This document shows, piece after piece, positions 47,901 to 57,205 of a DNA stretch of 64,000 bases. A program made the position numbers and the translations under genes. The first letter of the stretch is position 1. Every line of letters begins with the position of its first letter. This DNA comes from Mesostigma viride (Eukaryota > Streptophyta > Mesostigmatophyceae > Mesostigmatales > Mesostigmataceae), in NCBI GenBank assembly GCA_009746045.1, contig RPFO01001880.1, forward strand, positions 42,954-106,953. Direction: 5' to 3'. The notes under the pieces are model-generated. The model searched no databases, had not been told where the DNA came from, and saw nothing but the letters and a program-made list of their open reading frames with translations.

Positions 47901-49676
47901 TTGGACTTGCTCGGGCCGCTTCACCTTCTTCGCCGCCCTGCCATCGGTCTCGCCCTGTTTCGCAAAGGTCCGCAGACAGTTTCGATTTGCAATAAAATCG
48001 CATTTCGATCAGATAACTGCAACTCACAAAGGGTCTCGCTGCAGCTATAGGTCACAAAAACAAAAAGTCAACAACATTTTAACGGAGAAATAAAATCGAA
48101 ACCTACTCACCCTCACCCCTCGGGTCACAGTCTGCTCCACCATCTCGAACTTGAACCAATTCAGAATCTCCGTGGAATTCTTGTCCCGATCACACTGCAC
48201 CCAGTTATTATGGATGCCGCATGATTCCTCAGGACAGAACCCCTCCACACACGCCATCTTCAGTATGCGGTGAACCCTCTCCGTCCTCGGCACCCCATCT
48301 TCGTCCTCCACCAGCCTCTCAGAAATGTCGAGGTCTTCCAGGTCCCGTCCCCGCCATTCATCTTCCCCCTCCCCCTCTTCCATCCCCCCGCCCATTCCGC
48401 CCCCTTCACGCAGCCCGTTATCCCTGCCGTCAGTCTCGGCGGACACCGGGCAGTGAAAGTGCTTGATCCAGTCCGTCGAGTGAATGGCTTTCCACATTCC
48501 GCAAGTACCGTCCGGCTGTCTGTACTTGGAGCATCCCGCACACTCCGCGCCACACTTGCAGTTCTTGCCGTGGTTCGCATTGCAGTGCTTGGTCCACGCC
48601 CCCATGGCCGACTGCATGGTGACGTGCTTCTCACACGCGCACAGGTTCCTCTCCTTCCACTTGCCCTTGATGCAATCGGGCGCGTATTTGCAGAAGGTCG
48701 TGTAGCCCACGTGAATGCCCACGTCCTTATCATACTGGTTACTCCTTTTGTTCCAGTACGCATGCTTTTCGAGAAAGTGATTGTACATGTCCTCCTTGGA
48801 GGTCATGTAATAGCGCGCTCCCTCAACGGCGACGAGCACCCCGCGATTGCCATGACCCTCCCTGCTGTAAGTGCGCTTGACATCCTTCATCTGGGAGGAG
48901 GCGCGCGACTCATCATCGTGCATCCACGCGTCCACTATCGCGTCAATCACGAATTGCGGCAAAGGGCGCCCCTTGCGAGCCTGCGCGTGTCTGAGGTAGT
49001 CCAACTTCTGCTGCCTTCGTATCGCGCGAATTCCGCGAATCTTCTTGGCGTCCATCCCCGTCAGGTTCTCCAACTCCGCGGCCGAAAACTCCTTCTCCAA
49101 GTCGTCACCACAGTAAAGCGTGGACATCAGCACCATCCTGACGTCTCTGTCTGCGTCGCTTTTGGTCAGACCATCAAAAAAGCCGTTAATCCGAGCCACC
49201 CAGAACCTGTTCAGTTCTGCCATCCGCTCCTGATTGTAAAGCTTTTTCGCCTCCTCATGATACTTCCCGTGACCTAGTTCAGCGGCCCTAGAGTTAAAGC
49301 CAGCAATCATCTGGTCGAAAGCCGGCCCCCGCCCCTCGGGTTTTGTCATCGCCTGAGCCGCTTCAAACGCCTGGTCAGCGAAATATTCCCCAATAACCCT
49401 CTTTGATTTCGAGTATTCTCCCGGCCGCTTGACTTCCTTGGCTTCAGGCTGCGCTGGATTCTGGTTCTCATCTCCGAAAACCCTTTTTGCGCCAGTTGAC
49501 TGCTTCGTCCCGGTGTTCAACTTAATTGCACTGAATCCTGGACGACCGGACGCAAGGGCGAAAACTCCCACCCGTTCGCGTGCTGCATGCCATGACGACC
49601 GGCACAACGAAATCCATGCAAATCGAGTATCGTTGGGAAAAGCGACAATTACAGACAAAGTTCGAAAGTGTATCAT
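38918..49676 (-). CDS. DDE-like transposase candidate, 3 exons, about 1005 aa
   Basis: Exons on the minus strand are 49676-48117, 47884-47174 and 39664-38918. Both junctions are GT-AG and phase 0, and the joined frame is open throughout. The N-terminal region is charged; then comes a Cys/His-rich segment (NLCACEKHV, WTKHCNANHGKNCKC, CAGCSKYRQ, CGMW) that should bind zinc. Exon 2 carries VHGDWAENYENSS, YMCSDNCAVQFKSRYV and EQHGKGEVDGQGAKCK. This D..ENY, SDxxxxQFK, HGKGxxDG pattern resembles RNase-H-fold DDE-like proteins scattered in animal and protist genomes. Exon 3 adds another Cys cluster (YSCYCPPC) and a chromatin-reader-like C-terminus (YVAVPSDKD, FWLAEVV). The first residues may be 5' UTR; the start could be later. 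The second intron would be about 490 bp without the LTR retrotransposon sitting in it. Superfamily assignment is inference; coding integrity suggests recent activity. Confidence 0.65.
39736..39990. repeat. Tandem 79-bp repeats, each with one palindrome, in transposase intron 2
   Basis: Palindromes GGGTATAGCTGCAGAGAGAC start at 39736, 39810, 39889 and 39968. The last three are exactly 79 bp apart within units containing AAGTGATCGAAATTCGACAC and CATTCGAATCATAATAAC. Confidence 0.92.
40056..40683 (+). repeat. 5' LTR
   Basis: Starts AGTTAATATTGCC and ends TTTCATTAACT, giving 7-bp terminal inverted repeats AGTTAAT/ATTAACT rather than the usual TG..CA. Just inside the start, AATATTGC and GCAATATT form a hairpin. 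Confidence 0.95.
40684..42115 (+). other. Leader of the LTR element, gag not recognised
   Basis: About 1.4 kb between the 5' LTR and pol. A 198-codon frame at 41029-41625 is Cys-rich with two hydrophobic stretches and carries no CCHC knuckle or capsid-like motif. I cannot call it gag. No primer-binding site was identified with confidence. Confidence 0.5.
42116..45670 (+). CDS. pol: Copia-like pol polyprotein with order INT-PR-RT-RH, 1184 aa
   Basis: Residue positions are approximate. An H-H-C-C integrase zinc motif (LHHMFGHA then CSCR) lies at 136-170. The integrase core has Asp in VQCDIQEI (196), Asp in LQCDLEFEC (249) and Glu in GVVERTIREL (277). After a linker with a GAG-pre-RT-like basic region, a retropepsin-like segment lies at 520-610: VDTNAEVSVM, VLGEVLVPF, IILGQNFL. 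Its usual DTGA reads DTNA. The copia-type RT follows (STRLKLRFVIKRKEVEG, LDFKRAFLKG, LEGLRSSPIIW) with the catalytic motif LHGDDLHLI instead of YVDD. RNase H comes last (DIYVDSSMDS, SECRAICEGI, LSDNMGMVQFVHK). Copia elements normally run PR-INT-RT-RH. The frame is uninterrupted. No gag domain lies in this frame, so gag is missing, separate or supplied in trans. Confidence 0.9.
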   Translation: MLGSAREGAKSDPPITLDEVELLPAQVESLPAQVESASMEEEHNGVVTGSSHVTMVKAVTTRQQRSHMALGGSLRTPSMLERGSPALGQEAPLEEEGEADGLNDAMGSMVVSERAVPSTSPVFNKMSLVSNIALRLHHMFGHAAQALQFARRLGGTSLFNAVKQVAEACSCRLVAPKPKKSHVRQPVLQPGYVQCDIQEIRKLILLVGVDRYTKYKVLELLQDKSKPCLVAGLQAIRSRMKPVIQLQCDLEFECCMGNEDLPELFVVHRESHGSQGVVERTIRELKTILLTEKKIPRLVPAIIKTAWLRSVEDRLNVRASMYVGEVPVTPLSLHLRELPTEVEQAWKDSLMFKFAKLRQKDKGWSVLKPVVGQRVIVWKEPKLAGKRGSWHPGVVTRVELAGHKCWVKMEDPPQNVHRLSWSYVRLRGAEAEAVSPDVTTLPVGHDVIPDHHVQAGSNPRVSPGQTPGSVNFPSLGQADVVPSSLTKHRGVGLKDVVLAMQKAKQGPRVSKLSQLEESEDAVLEVDTNAEVSVMGSQHTGQRQVLSPSCAWVSDFSGRTHIMVLGEVLVPFMGEDVTFLVLEDYDGPIILGQNFLSSPRIVVASDKLRKFGWGSIPLVNFKTSLASVFNSVKAIKNVQWPENQIPVASSLVMPAALHPSSIGITKRSLAAHSPLSYDQLVQEMSSPLMFEAWRLAFAKALEEWLQFDCCQPVNEVPPYSTRLKLRFVIKRKEVEGVSVPHVRPVLNEYRGTGDLLGEELYTPGMLHDTWRILLCLYVGMLNQGADMSSVLLDFKRAFLKGDPSVAQQVWHCETPFHVPVPVAWQAELQSSYLLILKGLEGLRSSPIIWRLTLEDFLTKHCGLKVSSVDPCLLLGRWHDLPVYASLHGDDLHLIAPTKWLSQFVPIINDAFPLGKELWQKPGEAVTFCGMQATLVQEGSQWLIKLQAGNDYKSTILQSVPEVMTSSIAPELKGKLAWYGSICGPDMMVHSRSPDDVLILEEPSQIIAHVNKSPGITLAGIDLSLPFSLDIYVDSSMDSRQVSKVRGRSAGLFVLQQHRPSLVAWYSRLQRRVAVSSDVSECRAICEGIQSSLYIKELLLAMASVTPHTLQMETLILSDNMGMVQFVHKQLARSRDLDYLLLKELAGLVDIQHLPGSENPADALTKLPHKSAEQYKLLYKLMSSSV
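46377..46446 (+). repeat. Duplicated polypurine tract before the 3' LTR
   Basis: CTCTAAAAGAAAGAAAGGGC then TGGAGTTAATAT at 46377-46408 is repeated as CTCTAAAAGAGAAGAAAGGG at 46422, running into the real LTR start. Both copies include the first bases of the LTR, so there are two candidate plus-strand priming sites 46 bp apart. Confidence 0.8.
46447..47074 (+). repeat. 3' LTR
   Basis: Same length as the 5' LTR. The only difference noted is C for T in the ACAATYCAGAAAC segment near the start. Confidence 0.95.
47079..47099. repeat. Palindrome-family site bordering the retrotransposon
   Basis: GGGTCTCTCTGCAGAGATACC. Its first G is the last base of the right TATAG target duplication, so the retrotransposon entered at the palindrome's edge. 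Confidence 0.9.
48031..48050. repeat. Palindrome-family site in transposase intron 1
   Basis: GGGTCTCGCTGCAGCTATAG lies in the 232-bp intron 47885-48116. The right half is partly degenerate. Confidence 0.88.
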
Positions 49677-49691
49677 TTTTTACCACGATTG

Positions 49692-49950
49692 GGGTCTAGC
49701 TGCAGCTAGACCCTTAGAGGGGCTTTTTCCGTTAGACGAAAAGATTACCTGATGTGGTGAACTTAGCATACCCCGACCAAGATTGGGGTCTCGCTGCAGC
49801 TAGACCCTTCATTGCGGCGTGCGATTGTTAAATCACAGACTTCTGATTCATTAATTTTATAGCAACCATAAAGAGGGTCTAGCTGCAGCGAGACCCTTGA
49901 ATTTAAGCTATTGCTTGTGGTTATAAATGGTCTAGCTGCAGAGAGACCCC
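49692..49950. repeat. Cluster of four palindromes upstream of the transposase gene
   Basis: Sites start at 49692 (perfect, half-site GGGTCTAGCTG), 49786, 49875 and 49929, spaced 54-94 bp. They lie just beyond the first transposase exon, in its probable 5' UTR, leader intron or promoter. Confidence 0.92.
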
Positions 49951-50094
49951 AATAAGGACGAAAAGATTTCAGGTTTTCCTCACCTTCGCGGCTCATTCTC
50001 TTATTAGTTCTCCCAGAACACTCAGATACCTGCATGGCGAGAATAACAAAAATAACACAGTAGCATTGATAAAATTGTTTATCAGAAAATATAT

Positions 50095-52061
50095 TTCATG
50101 TCCCACGTAGCTCCCACAAAAACCAGCATCTTCATTAAAACAATAAGTGGAAGCATACATGTGACACTAATTGACATGCCCGGAGGCACGCCGTTCAAGG
50201 CCCTTCATGAAGTACGTTGCCCTAGAGGCAACCAAGACAAGGGTGGGTGGGTGGGGAGCAAAGAAAGAGGCCGACAAAACCAGCCAGAGCGGCTTTTAGT
50301 CGCAAAACCTCCCTTATCCCTAGCTAACTGACGTCATTAAACCCTTATGTTTAGTGGATGCTAGTAAGACGCTAACCGTACAGACCGGGGGTAGAATATC
50401 CCGAATCTGCACGGCTAGTATTAAATAATGCGTAGGTTGTTCTTTTCAGGGGCACTGCACCTCACGCCCCGTTCCGCCCGGGTATAATCAACCCAAGCGC
50501 GGAACGCACATTTTATTTAATTCATTTTTCAACCATGCACTATATTGCATCTACTAATCACAAAAGCTCTAGCCAAACAGCTACGAGTAAACACTGCGAC
50601 CTATAAGCCGCTCATCCAGCGGCCTCTTGTTCCCGCATTCACGTATAGAAGAAACTCCGTTCAAAGAACCCCGATTCATGTCCCACGTAGCTCCCACAAA
50701 AACCAGCATCTTCATTAAAACAATAAGTGGAAGCATACATGTGACACTAATTGACATGCCCGGAGGCACGCCGTTCAAGGCCCTTCATGAAGTACGTTGC
50801 CCAATCACCCCCGCCCTGGCTTTCCCTTGAAGCCGCACTCCACCTTGCTCGTTGTCACAAGTGACCGCCCTGCCGCAAAACGGGAGCCCCCCCACATCGG
50901 GAGGCGTGTGCCCGGCGGCTGTGGATGCATGGCCAGGCCCAAAAAGGCCCAGCGCATTTGCACTGCGATTGCGCACGGCCAACCTATCATGACCCCTCTC
51001 GGGGCCCCGAGTCGGTACCGCTATGGCCGTCTCCCCATAGACCCGGGGTGCTTCGAGAAAAAACGTGGACCTAGCCCAGGCCCCGCCAGCCCGGATGCCC
51101 GAGGCCACAGCCCCAGGCACCTGGCTGAACGAGAGTCCGTTCAGCCAAGACCGCATTCCCCCCCGAGGTTTCTATGCGTGGGGAAAAAATTTCTAGCTTA
51201 GACGCTTTTCCCATCGCCGTCCCCAGCCCCAACCACCCCCCCTCGGCGGAAGGCAATTGCAAAGTTTGCTGGCCAGCAGCAATTTCCGAAGAAAAAGCCG
51301 CAGGCCGCGGACCGAGACACGGGTCGCCAGTGCCAGCCATCCGGCTCCAACCCGGGGTGCAAGCATCCCCAGGTACGGAGCACCAGCTCGCGCACTGGGC
51401 CGACCAAGCGACAGTTGAGCACCTGTCACGGCATCCGGCCCACCAAAGACCCCAAGCTGGGGAAAAGGTGCGGACCGGAGGTAATCTTTTTCTTTTCTTT
51501 TAGTTAACCGGGCGAGGAACTACGCCTGGCCGCCGGGTTAACAACTGGAAGTCTCACCACTGGCCAAGTGGCCAGTGCAACCAGTGCTTTTGGGATTTTG
51601 CTCCGCAGCACCCATAGCTGCGGCTGCCGCCGCAACGACAACGAGCAAAGAAAGAGGCCGACAAAACCAGCCAGAGCGGCTTTTAGTCGCAAAACCTCCC
51701 TTATCCCTAGCTAACTGACGTCATTAAACCCTTATGTTTAGTGGATGCTAGTAAGACGCTAACCGTACAGACCGGGGGTAGAATATCCCGAATCTGCACG
51801 GCTAGTATTAAATAATGCGTAGGTTGTTCTTTTCAGGGGCACTGCACCTCACGCCCCGTTCCGCCCGGGTATAATCAACCCAAGCGCGGAACGCACATTT
51901 TATTTAATTCATTTTTCAACCATGCACTATATTGCATCTACTAATCACAAAAGCTCTAGCCAAACAGCTACGAGTAAACACTGCGACCTATAAGCCGCTC
52001 ATCCAGCGGCCTCTTGTTCCCGCATTCACGTATAGAAGAAACTCCGTTCAAAGAACCCCGA
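50095..52061. repeat. Two abutting copies of an A-spacer-B unit
   Basis: A (128 bp, starting TTCATGTCCCACG) is at 50095-50222 and 50675-50802. B (419 bp, starting GAGCAAAGAAAGAGG and ending GAACCCCGA) is at 50256-50674 and 51643-52061. All appear identical. Unit 1 has a 33-bp spacer and unit 2 an 840-bp GC-rich spacer without a recognisable gene. The units join without an intervening base. It could be a small retroelement family with deletion derivatives or a tandem duplication followed by an internal deletion. No target duplication is evident. Confidence 0.88.
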
Positions 52062-52738
52062 ATACTAATTACAGTATATTTTGCAAAAGATTTTATAATA
52101 TATTGTGAATAGCATGGTTAAATTCCACATACTTTAATAATATGGTATGTTAAAGTATATAGAATCATTATTTAGTAAATCATTTACAAGAAAAAGTGGT
52201 ATAGACTATTATTATTATATAGTTCGGCAATCTATGATAGTAAGACGTACCGGATGTCAGGTTTATCAGCGGGCTCCAGGGCTATAGCGTCTCGCTGCAG
52301 CGTGATTGTTTGGTGCTATGACTGATTTCAGTAGATGTGCAGAAAAAAATTTATTTCCATGACCACACCAGGAATCGAACCCAGAACCTCATTGTACATT
52401 GACGCATGGTAACGATGTCAGCCAAACATCCGAATGTTCCCAGGTAAATGGGCTGGAGGTCGTCTCTTTTTATACCTGCGGCCACAAGCACGGGTGACGG
52501 CATATTGGATGTCGTCCAATCCGCTAGCTTGGTTCCAAAAGATGGGATCGAGCTTTTGCACCAGCGCCGCGCTTCCAGTTTTCAGTTCCGTGGGGAGGAA
52601 CGAGGATGCCACGTTTCCAATTTTTTCAATACCGTTCAGCCCTGTGACGCCGCGTCCGTTTTGCGAATTGCGACCGTCCCATCGCCCATCGAAAAAGAAG
52701 CGCAGCCGCAGAGAGACCCCATAGCTGATACGAGCTGC
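52062..52738. other. AT-rich spacer with degenerate palindrome halves
   Basis: 52062-52240 is strongly AT-rich. Degenerate palindrome-family sequences lie at 52287-52304 (GTCTCGCTGCAGCG) and 52700-52720 (GCCGCAGAGAGACCCC). ACCAGGAATCGAACCCAGAA at 52368-52387 reads as a tRNA T-arm on the minus strand, but no cloverleaf can be completed. Confidence 0.5.
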
Positions 52739-52905
52739 CATATCGTTTCGACGTTTGCATGCTACCTGCTGGATTATAAAATCCTACGTTGATACCTGCC
52801 TGGTGCCGGAAGTTTACAAGGAAATCGGTCTGCTTTCGCCGCACAACGAAAAAAAGGTGAGCTTTTGCCGCATCCTGGATGGTAGGCTGACTAAAATTGT
52901 TCTAT
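52739..52905 (+). repeat. About 165-bp direct repeat, left copy
   Basis: Shares TATCGTTTCGACGTTTGCAT, GCTACCTGC, GGATTATAA, and TGGATGGTAGGCTGACTAAA at its end with 53307-53466. The middle has diverged. It could be duplicated exon-like sequence, since AAAAAAAGGTGA is a possible donor. Confidence 0.75.
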
Positions 52906-53306
52906 CAAAAACGGCAACTAAACAGCGCATGCACGCCGACGACACAGTTAGCCAGCTGGGCGAAGACATGTCCTTGCTGCCATCGCAAGAAACTCTATGT
53001 TGCAGCAAGAGTGATAAAAATGTCTGGCTTCCTTCTTTTCGTTGCTAGCTAAACCCTGCAGACATCTCGGTAGAGTCAGCTAAGCCGATCCTAATCCACA
53101 TCTGGCATCCATCCCTTTAGTCTAGTTGCCATGGAGCGTTTCTTGGTCTCGCACATGTCGATCATGGTGGTGCTAGGCTTTCACTTGGGTCACCCTTTCC
53201 ATGTTTGCTATGCCTTTGGTCTGGTTAGGTTATAGGTGTAGATGTGCACATACTGCATTTGCTGCGTTTCTAATCGGTGCTCCTGTTTGATGCTTTTTTT
53301 CCCCTT

Positions 53307-53466
53307 CATATCGTTTCGACGTTTGCATGCTACCTGCCGGATTATAACATCGGACGTTGCTACCTGCCTGCATAACGATAGTTTGCAAGAAATCTTCATT
53401 TTGCCGAAACACAAAAAAAGGTGATCTTTTGCCGCAACGTGGATGGTAGGCTGACTAAAATTGTGC
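53307..53466 (+). repeat. About 160-bp direct repeat, right copy, abutting the minisatellite
   Basis: Second copy of the repeat at 52739-52905. The 30-bp minisatellite starts immediately after its GACTAAAATTGT end. Confidence 0.75.
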
Positions 53467-56050
53467 TGCTACGTATCAATACATGTGGGGGGGTGCTGCT
53501 ACGTATCAATACATGTGGGGGGGTGCTGCTACGTATCAATACATGTGGGGGGTGCTGCTACGTATCAATACACGTGGGGGGGTGCTGCTACGTATCAATA
53601 CATGTGGGGGGGTGCTGCTACGTATCAATACATGTGGGGGGGTGCTGCTACGTATCAATACATGTGGGGGGGTGCTGCTACGTATCAATACACGTGGGGG
53701 GTGCTGCTACGTATCAATACATGTGGGGGGGTGCTGCTACGTATCAATACATGTGGGGGGGTGCTGCTACGTATCAATACATGGGGGGGTGCTGCTACGT
53801 ATCAATACATGTGTGGGGGTGCTGCTACGTATCAATACATGTGGGGGGGTGCTGCTACGTATCAATACATGTGGGGGGTGCTGCTACGTATCAATACATG
53901 TGGGGGGGTGCTGCTACGTATCAATACACGTGGGGGGGTGCTGCTACGTATCAATACACGTGGGGGGGTGCTGCTACGTATCAATACATGTGGGGGGGTG
54001 CTGCTACGTATCAATACATGTGGGGGGTGCTGCTACGTATCAATACATGTGGGGGGGTGCTGCTACGTATCAATACATGTGTGGGGGGGATGCTACGTAT
54101 CAATACATGTGGGGGGGTGCTGCTACGTATCAATACACGTGGGGGGGTGCTGCTACGTATCAATACATGTGGGGGGTGCTGCTACGTATCAATACATGTG
54201 GGGGGTGCTGCTACGTATCAATACATGTGGGGGGGTGCTGCTACGTATCAATACATGTGGGGGGGTGCTGCTACGTATCAATACACGTGGGGGGGTGCTG
54301 CTACGTATCAATACATGTGGGGGGGTGCTGCTACGTATCAATACATGTGGGGGGGTGCTGCTACGTATCAATACATGTGGGGGGGTGCTGCTACGTATCA
54401 ATACACGTGGGGGGGTGCTGCTACGTATCAATACATGTGGGGGGGTGCTGCTACGTATCAATACATGTGGGGGGGTGCTGCTACGTATCAATACATGTGG
54501 GGGGGTGCTGCTACGTATCAATACATGTGTGGGGGGATGCTACGTATCAATACATGTGGGGGGGTGCTGCTACGTATCAATACATGTGGGGGGTGCTGCT
54601 ACGTATCAATACATGTGGGGGGTGCTGCTACGTATCAATACACGTGGGGGGGTGCTGCTACGTATCAATACACGTGGGGGGGTGCTGCTACGTATCAATA
54701 CATGGGGGGGTGCTGCTACGTATCAATACATGTGGGGGGTGCTGCTACGTATCAATACATGTGGGGGGTGCTGCTACGTATCAATACATGTGTGGGGGGG
54801 ATGCTACGTATCAATACATGTGGGGGGGTGCTGCTACGTATCAATACACGTGGGGGGGTGCTGCTACGTATCAATACATGTGGGGGGGTGCTGCTACGTA
54901 TCAATACATGTGGGGGGGTGCTGCTACGTGTCAATACATGTGGGGGGTGCTGCTACGTATCAATACATGTGGGGGGGATGCTACGTATCAATACATGTGG
55001 GGGGGTGCTGCTACGTATCAATACATGTGGGGGGGTGCTGCTACGTATCAATACATGTGGGGGGTGCTGCTACGTATCAATACACGTGGGGGGGTGCTGC
55101 TACGTATCAATACACGTGGGGGGTGCTGCTACGTATCAATACATGTGGGGGGTGCTGCTACGTATCAATACATGTGGGGGGGTGCTGCTACGTATCAATA
55201 CATGTGGGGGGTGCTGCTACGTATCAATACATGTGTGGGGGGGATGCTACGTATCAATACATGTGGGGGGGTGCTGCTACGTATCAATACACGTGGGGGG
55301 GTGCTGCTACGTATCAATACATGTGGGGGGGTGCTGCTACGTATCAATACATGTGGGGGGGTGCTGCTACGTATCAATACATGTGGGGGGGATGCTACGT
55401 ATCAATACATGTGGGGGGGTGCTGCTACGTATCAATACATGTGGGGGGGTGCTGCTACGTATCAATACATGTGGGGGGGTGCTGCTACGTATCAATACAC
55501 GTGGGGGGGTGCTGCTACGTATCAATACACGTGGGGGGGTGCTGCTACGTATCAATACATGTGGGGGGGTGCTGCTACGTATCAATACATGTGGGGGGTG
55601 CTGCTACGTATCAATACATGTGGGGGGGTGCTGCTACGTATCAATACATGTGGGGGGGTGCTGCTACGTATCAATACATGTGGGGGGGATGCTACGTATC
55701 AATACACGTGGGGGGTGCTGCTACGTATCAATACATGTGGGGGGGTGCTGCTACGTATCAATACATGTGGGGGGGTGCTGCTACGTATCAATACATGTGG
55801 GGGGTGCTGCTACGTATCAATACATGTGGGGGGTGCTGCTACGTATCAATACATGTGTGGGGGGATGCTACGTATCAATACATGTGGGGGGTGCTGCTAC
55901 GTATCAATACATGTGGGGGGGTGCTGCTACGTATCAATACATGTGGGGGGGTGCTGCTACGTATCAATACATGTGGGGGGGATGCTACGTATTAATACAC
56001 GTGGGGGGTGATGCTACGTATCAATACATGTGGGGGGTGATGCTACGTAT
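53467..56050. repeat. 30-bp minisatellite, about 85-90 copies
   Basis: Unit GCTGCTACGTATCAATACA followed by TGTGGGGGGGT, 28-30 bp long, varying mainly in G-run length, ACATG versus ACACG, and occasional loss of one GCT. The plus strand is G-rich. Because the array is open in all three plus frames it gives 840-890-codon frames with CYVSIHVGG, ATYQYMWGG or LLRINTCGG repeats, which I regard as artefacts. Confidence 0.97.
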
Positions 56051-56652
56051 CATTTATTTATTCATGCCATCATCCCCCCACATTTAATTATTAATGCCAT
56101 CACCCCCCACATTCTTTTATTCATGGCAGCACACCCCCACATTTATTTATTCATGCCATCACCCCCCACATTTAATTATTAATGCCAGCACCCCCCAACA
56201 TTCATTTATTCATGCCATCACACCCCCACATTCTTTTATTCATGGCAGCACCCCCCACATTTATTTATTCATGCCATCACCCCCCACATTTAATTATTCA
56301 TGCCAGCACCCCCCACATTCATTTATTCATGCCATCACCCCCCACATTCTTTTATTCATGCCAGCACCCCCCACATTCTTTTATTCATGGCAGCACCCCC
56401 CCACATTTATTTATTCATGCCATCACCCCCCCACATTTAATTATTAATGCCAGCACCCCCCAACATTCATTTATTCATGCCATCACACCCCCACATTCTT
56501 TTATTCATGGCAGCACCCCCCCACATTTATTTATTCATGCCATCACCCCCCCACATTTAATTATTAATGCCAGCACCCCCCCACATGCATTTATACATAG
56601 CATCCCCCCCCACATGTATTTATACGTAGCTTCCCCCCCCACATGTATTTAT
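56051..56652. repeat. Inverted, diverged continuation of the 30-bp minisatellite
   Basis: Units such as CCCCCCACATTTATTTATTC then ATGCCATCAC align with the reverse complement of the preceding unit (CCCCCCACATGTATTGATAC, GTAGCAGCAC). The strand switch lies near 56050. The last units at 56580-56650 (ACATGTATTTATACGTAGC) are again close to the canonical inverted unit. Confidence 0.9.
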
Positions 56653-56664
56653 ACGTGGTCGTAA

Positions 56665-57128
56665 GGGTCTCGCTGCGGGTAGACCCTCGGAATTTTGTTT
56701 TTGTATTGACGTTAGGGTCTCGCTGCAGCGAGACCCCAAGGAATGTCAATTTTTCATGTTTTCATGATGGGGGGTCTTTCTTTTCTCACCCTTAAAATGA
56801 TTTGTTTTTGTATCGGTGTTAGGGTCTCGCTGCAGCGAGACCCCTACGAATGTCGACTTTTAATGTTTGCAAGATGGGAGGGGGCTTTCTTCGCTCACCC
56901 TAAAAATTATTTGTTTTTGTTTGACGTTAGGGTCTCGCTGCAGCGAGACCCCAAGGAATGTATACTTTTTTATGTTTGCATGATGGGAGGTTGCTTGTTT
57001 ACGCTCACCCTAAAAATGATTTGTTTTTGCTTGAAGTGAGGGTCTCGCTGCAGCGAGACGCCAAAGTTTTGCATTAAACTAAATGTCCCTTTTAGAATCC
57101 ACGAAAGGGTCTAGCTGCAGCGAGACCC
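56665..57128. repeat. Palindrome cluster with about 108-bp tandem units upstream of the plus-strand gene
   Basis: Sites start at 56665, 56715, 56822, 56930, 57040 and 57107. Three (56715, 56822, 56930) are perfect, with half-site GGGTCTCGCTG. From 56715 to 57061 the spacing is 107, 108 and 110 bp, within units containing GGAATGT, TTTTTATGTTTGCATGATGG-like and CACCCTAAAAATGATTTG. The region is the probable 5' UTR or leader intron, ending at the TTCTGCAG acceptor before 57206. Confidence 0.93.
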
Positions 57129-57205
57129 TCCCCATCGTTTTTCTGCCGGCGATTCAGATTCTGAATGACATTTGTGAAACTTGCTTTTTTGATATTGTTC
57201 TGCAG

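Noticed and set aside
48270-49277. 335-codon plus-strand frame opposite the transposase
   Set aside because: Antisense shadow of the minus-strand exon, which carries the Cys/His motifs and consistent splice phases.
50797-51201. Proline-rich 134-codon frame in the 840-bp spacer
   Set aside because: Open on both strands in a GC-rich stretch, with no motif or splice context; not called a gene.
52340-52430. tRNA gene on the minus strand
   Set aside because: Only the T-arm-like GGGTTCGATTCC segment fits; no pairing acceptor stem or D-arm.
53421-56087. Three overlapping plus-strand frames of 840-890 codons
   Set aside because: A 30-bp repeat without stops is open in all three frames; unit-length changes shuffle the same three peptides, so there is no frame preference.
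53467-56652. CRISPR-like array
   Set aside because: Units are contiguous with no unique spacers, the context is eukaryotic and no Cas-like gene is present; it is a minisatellite.
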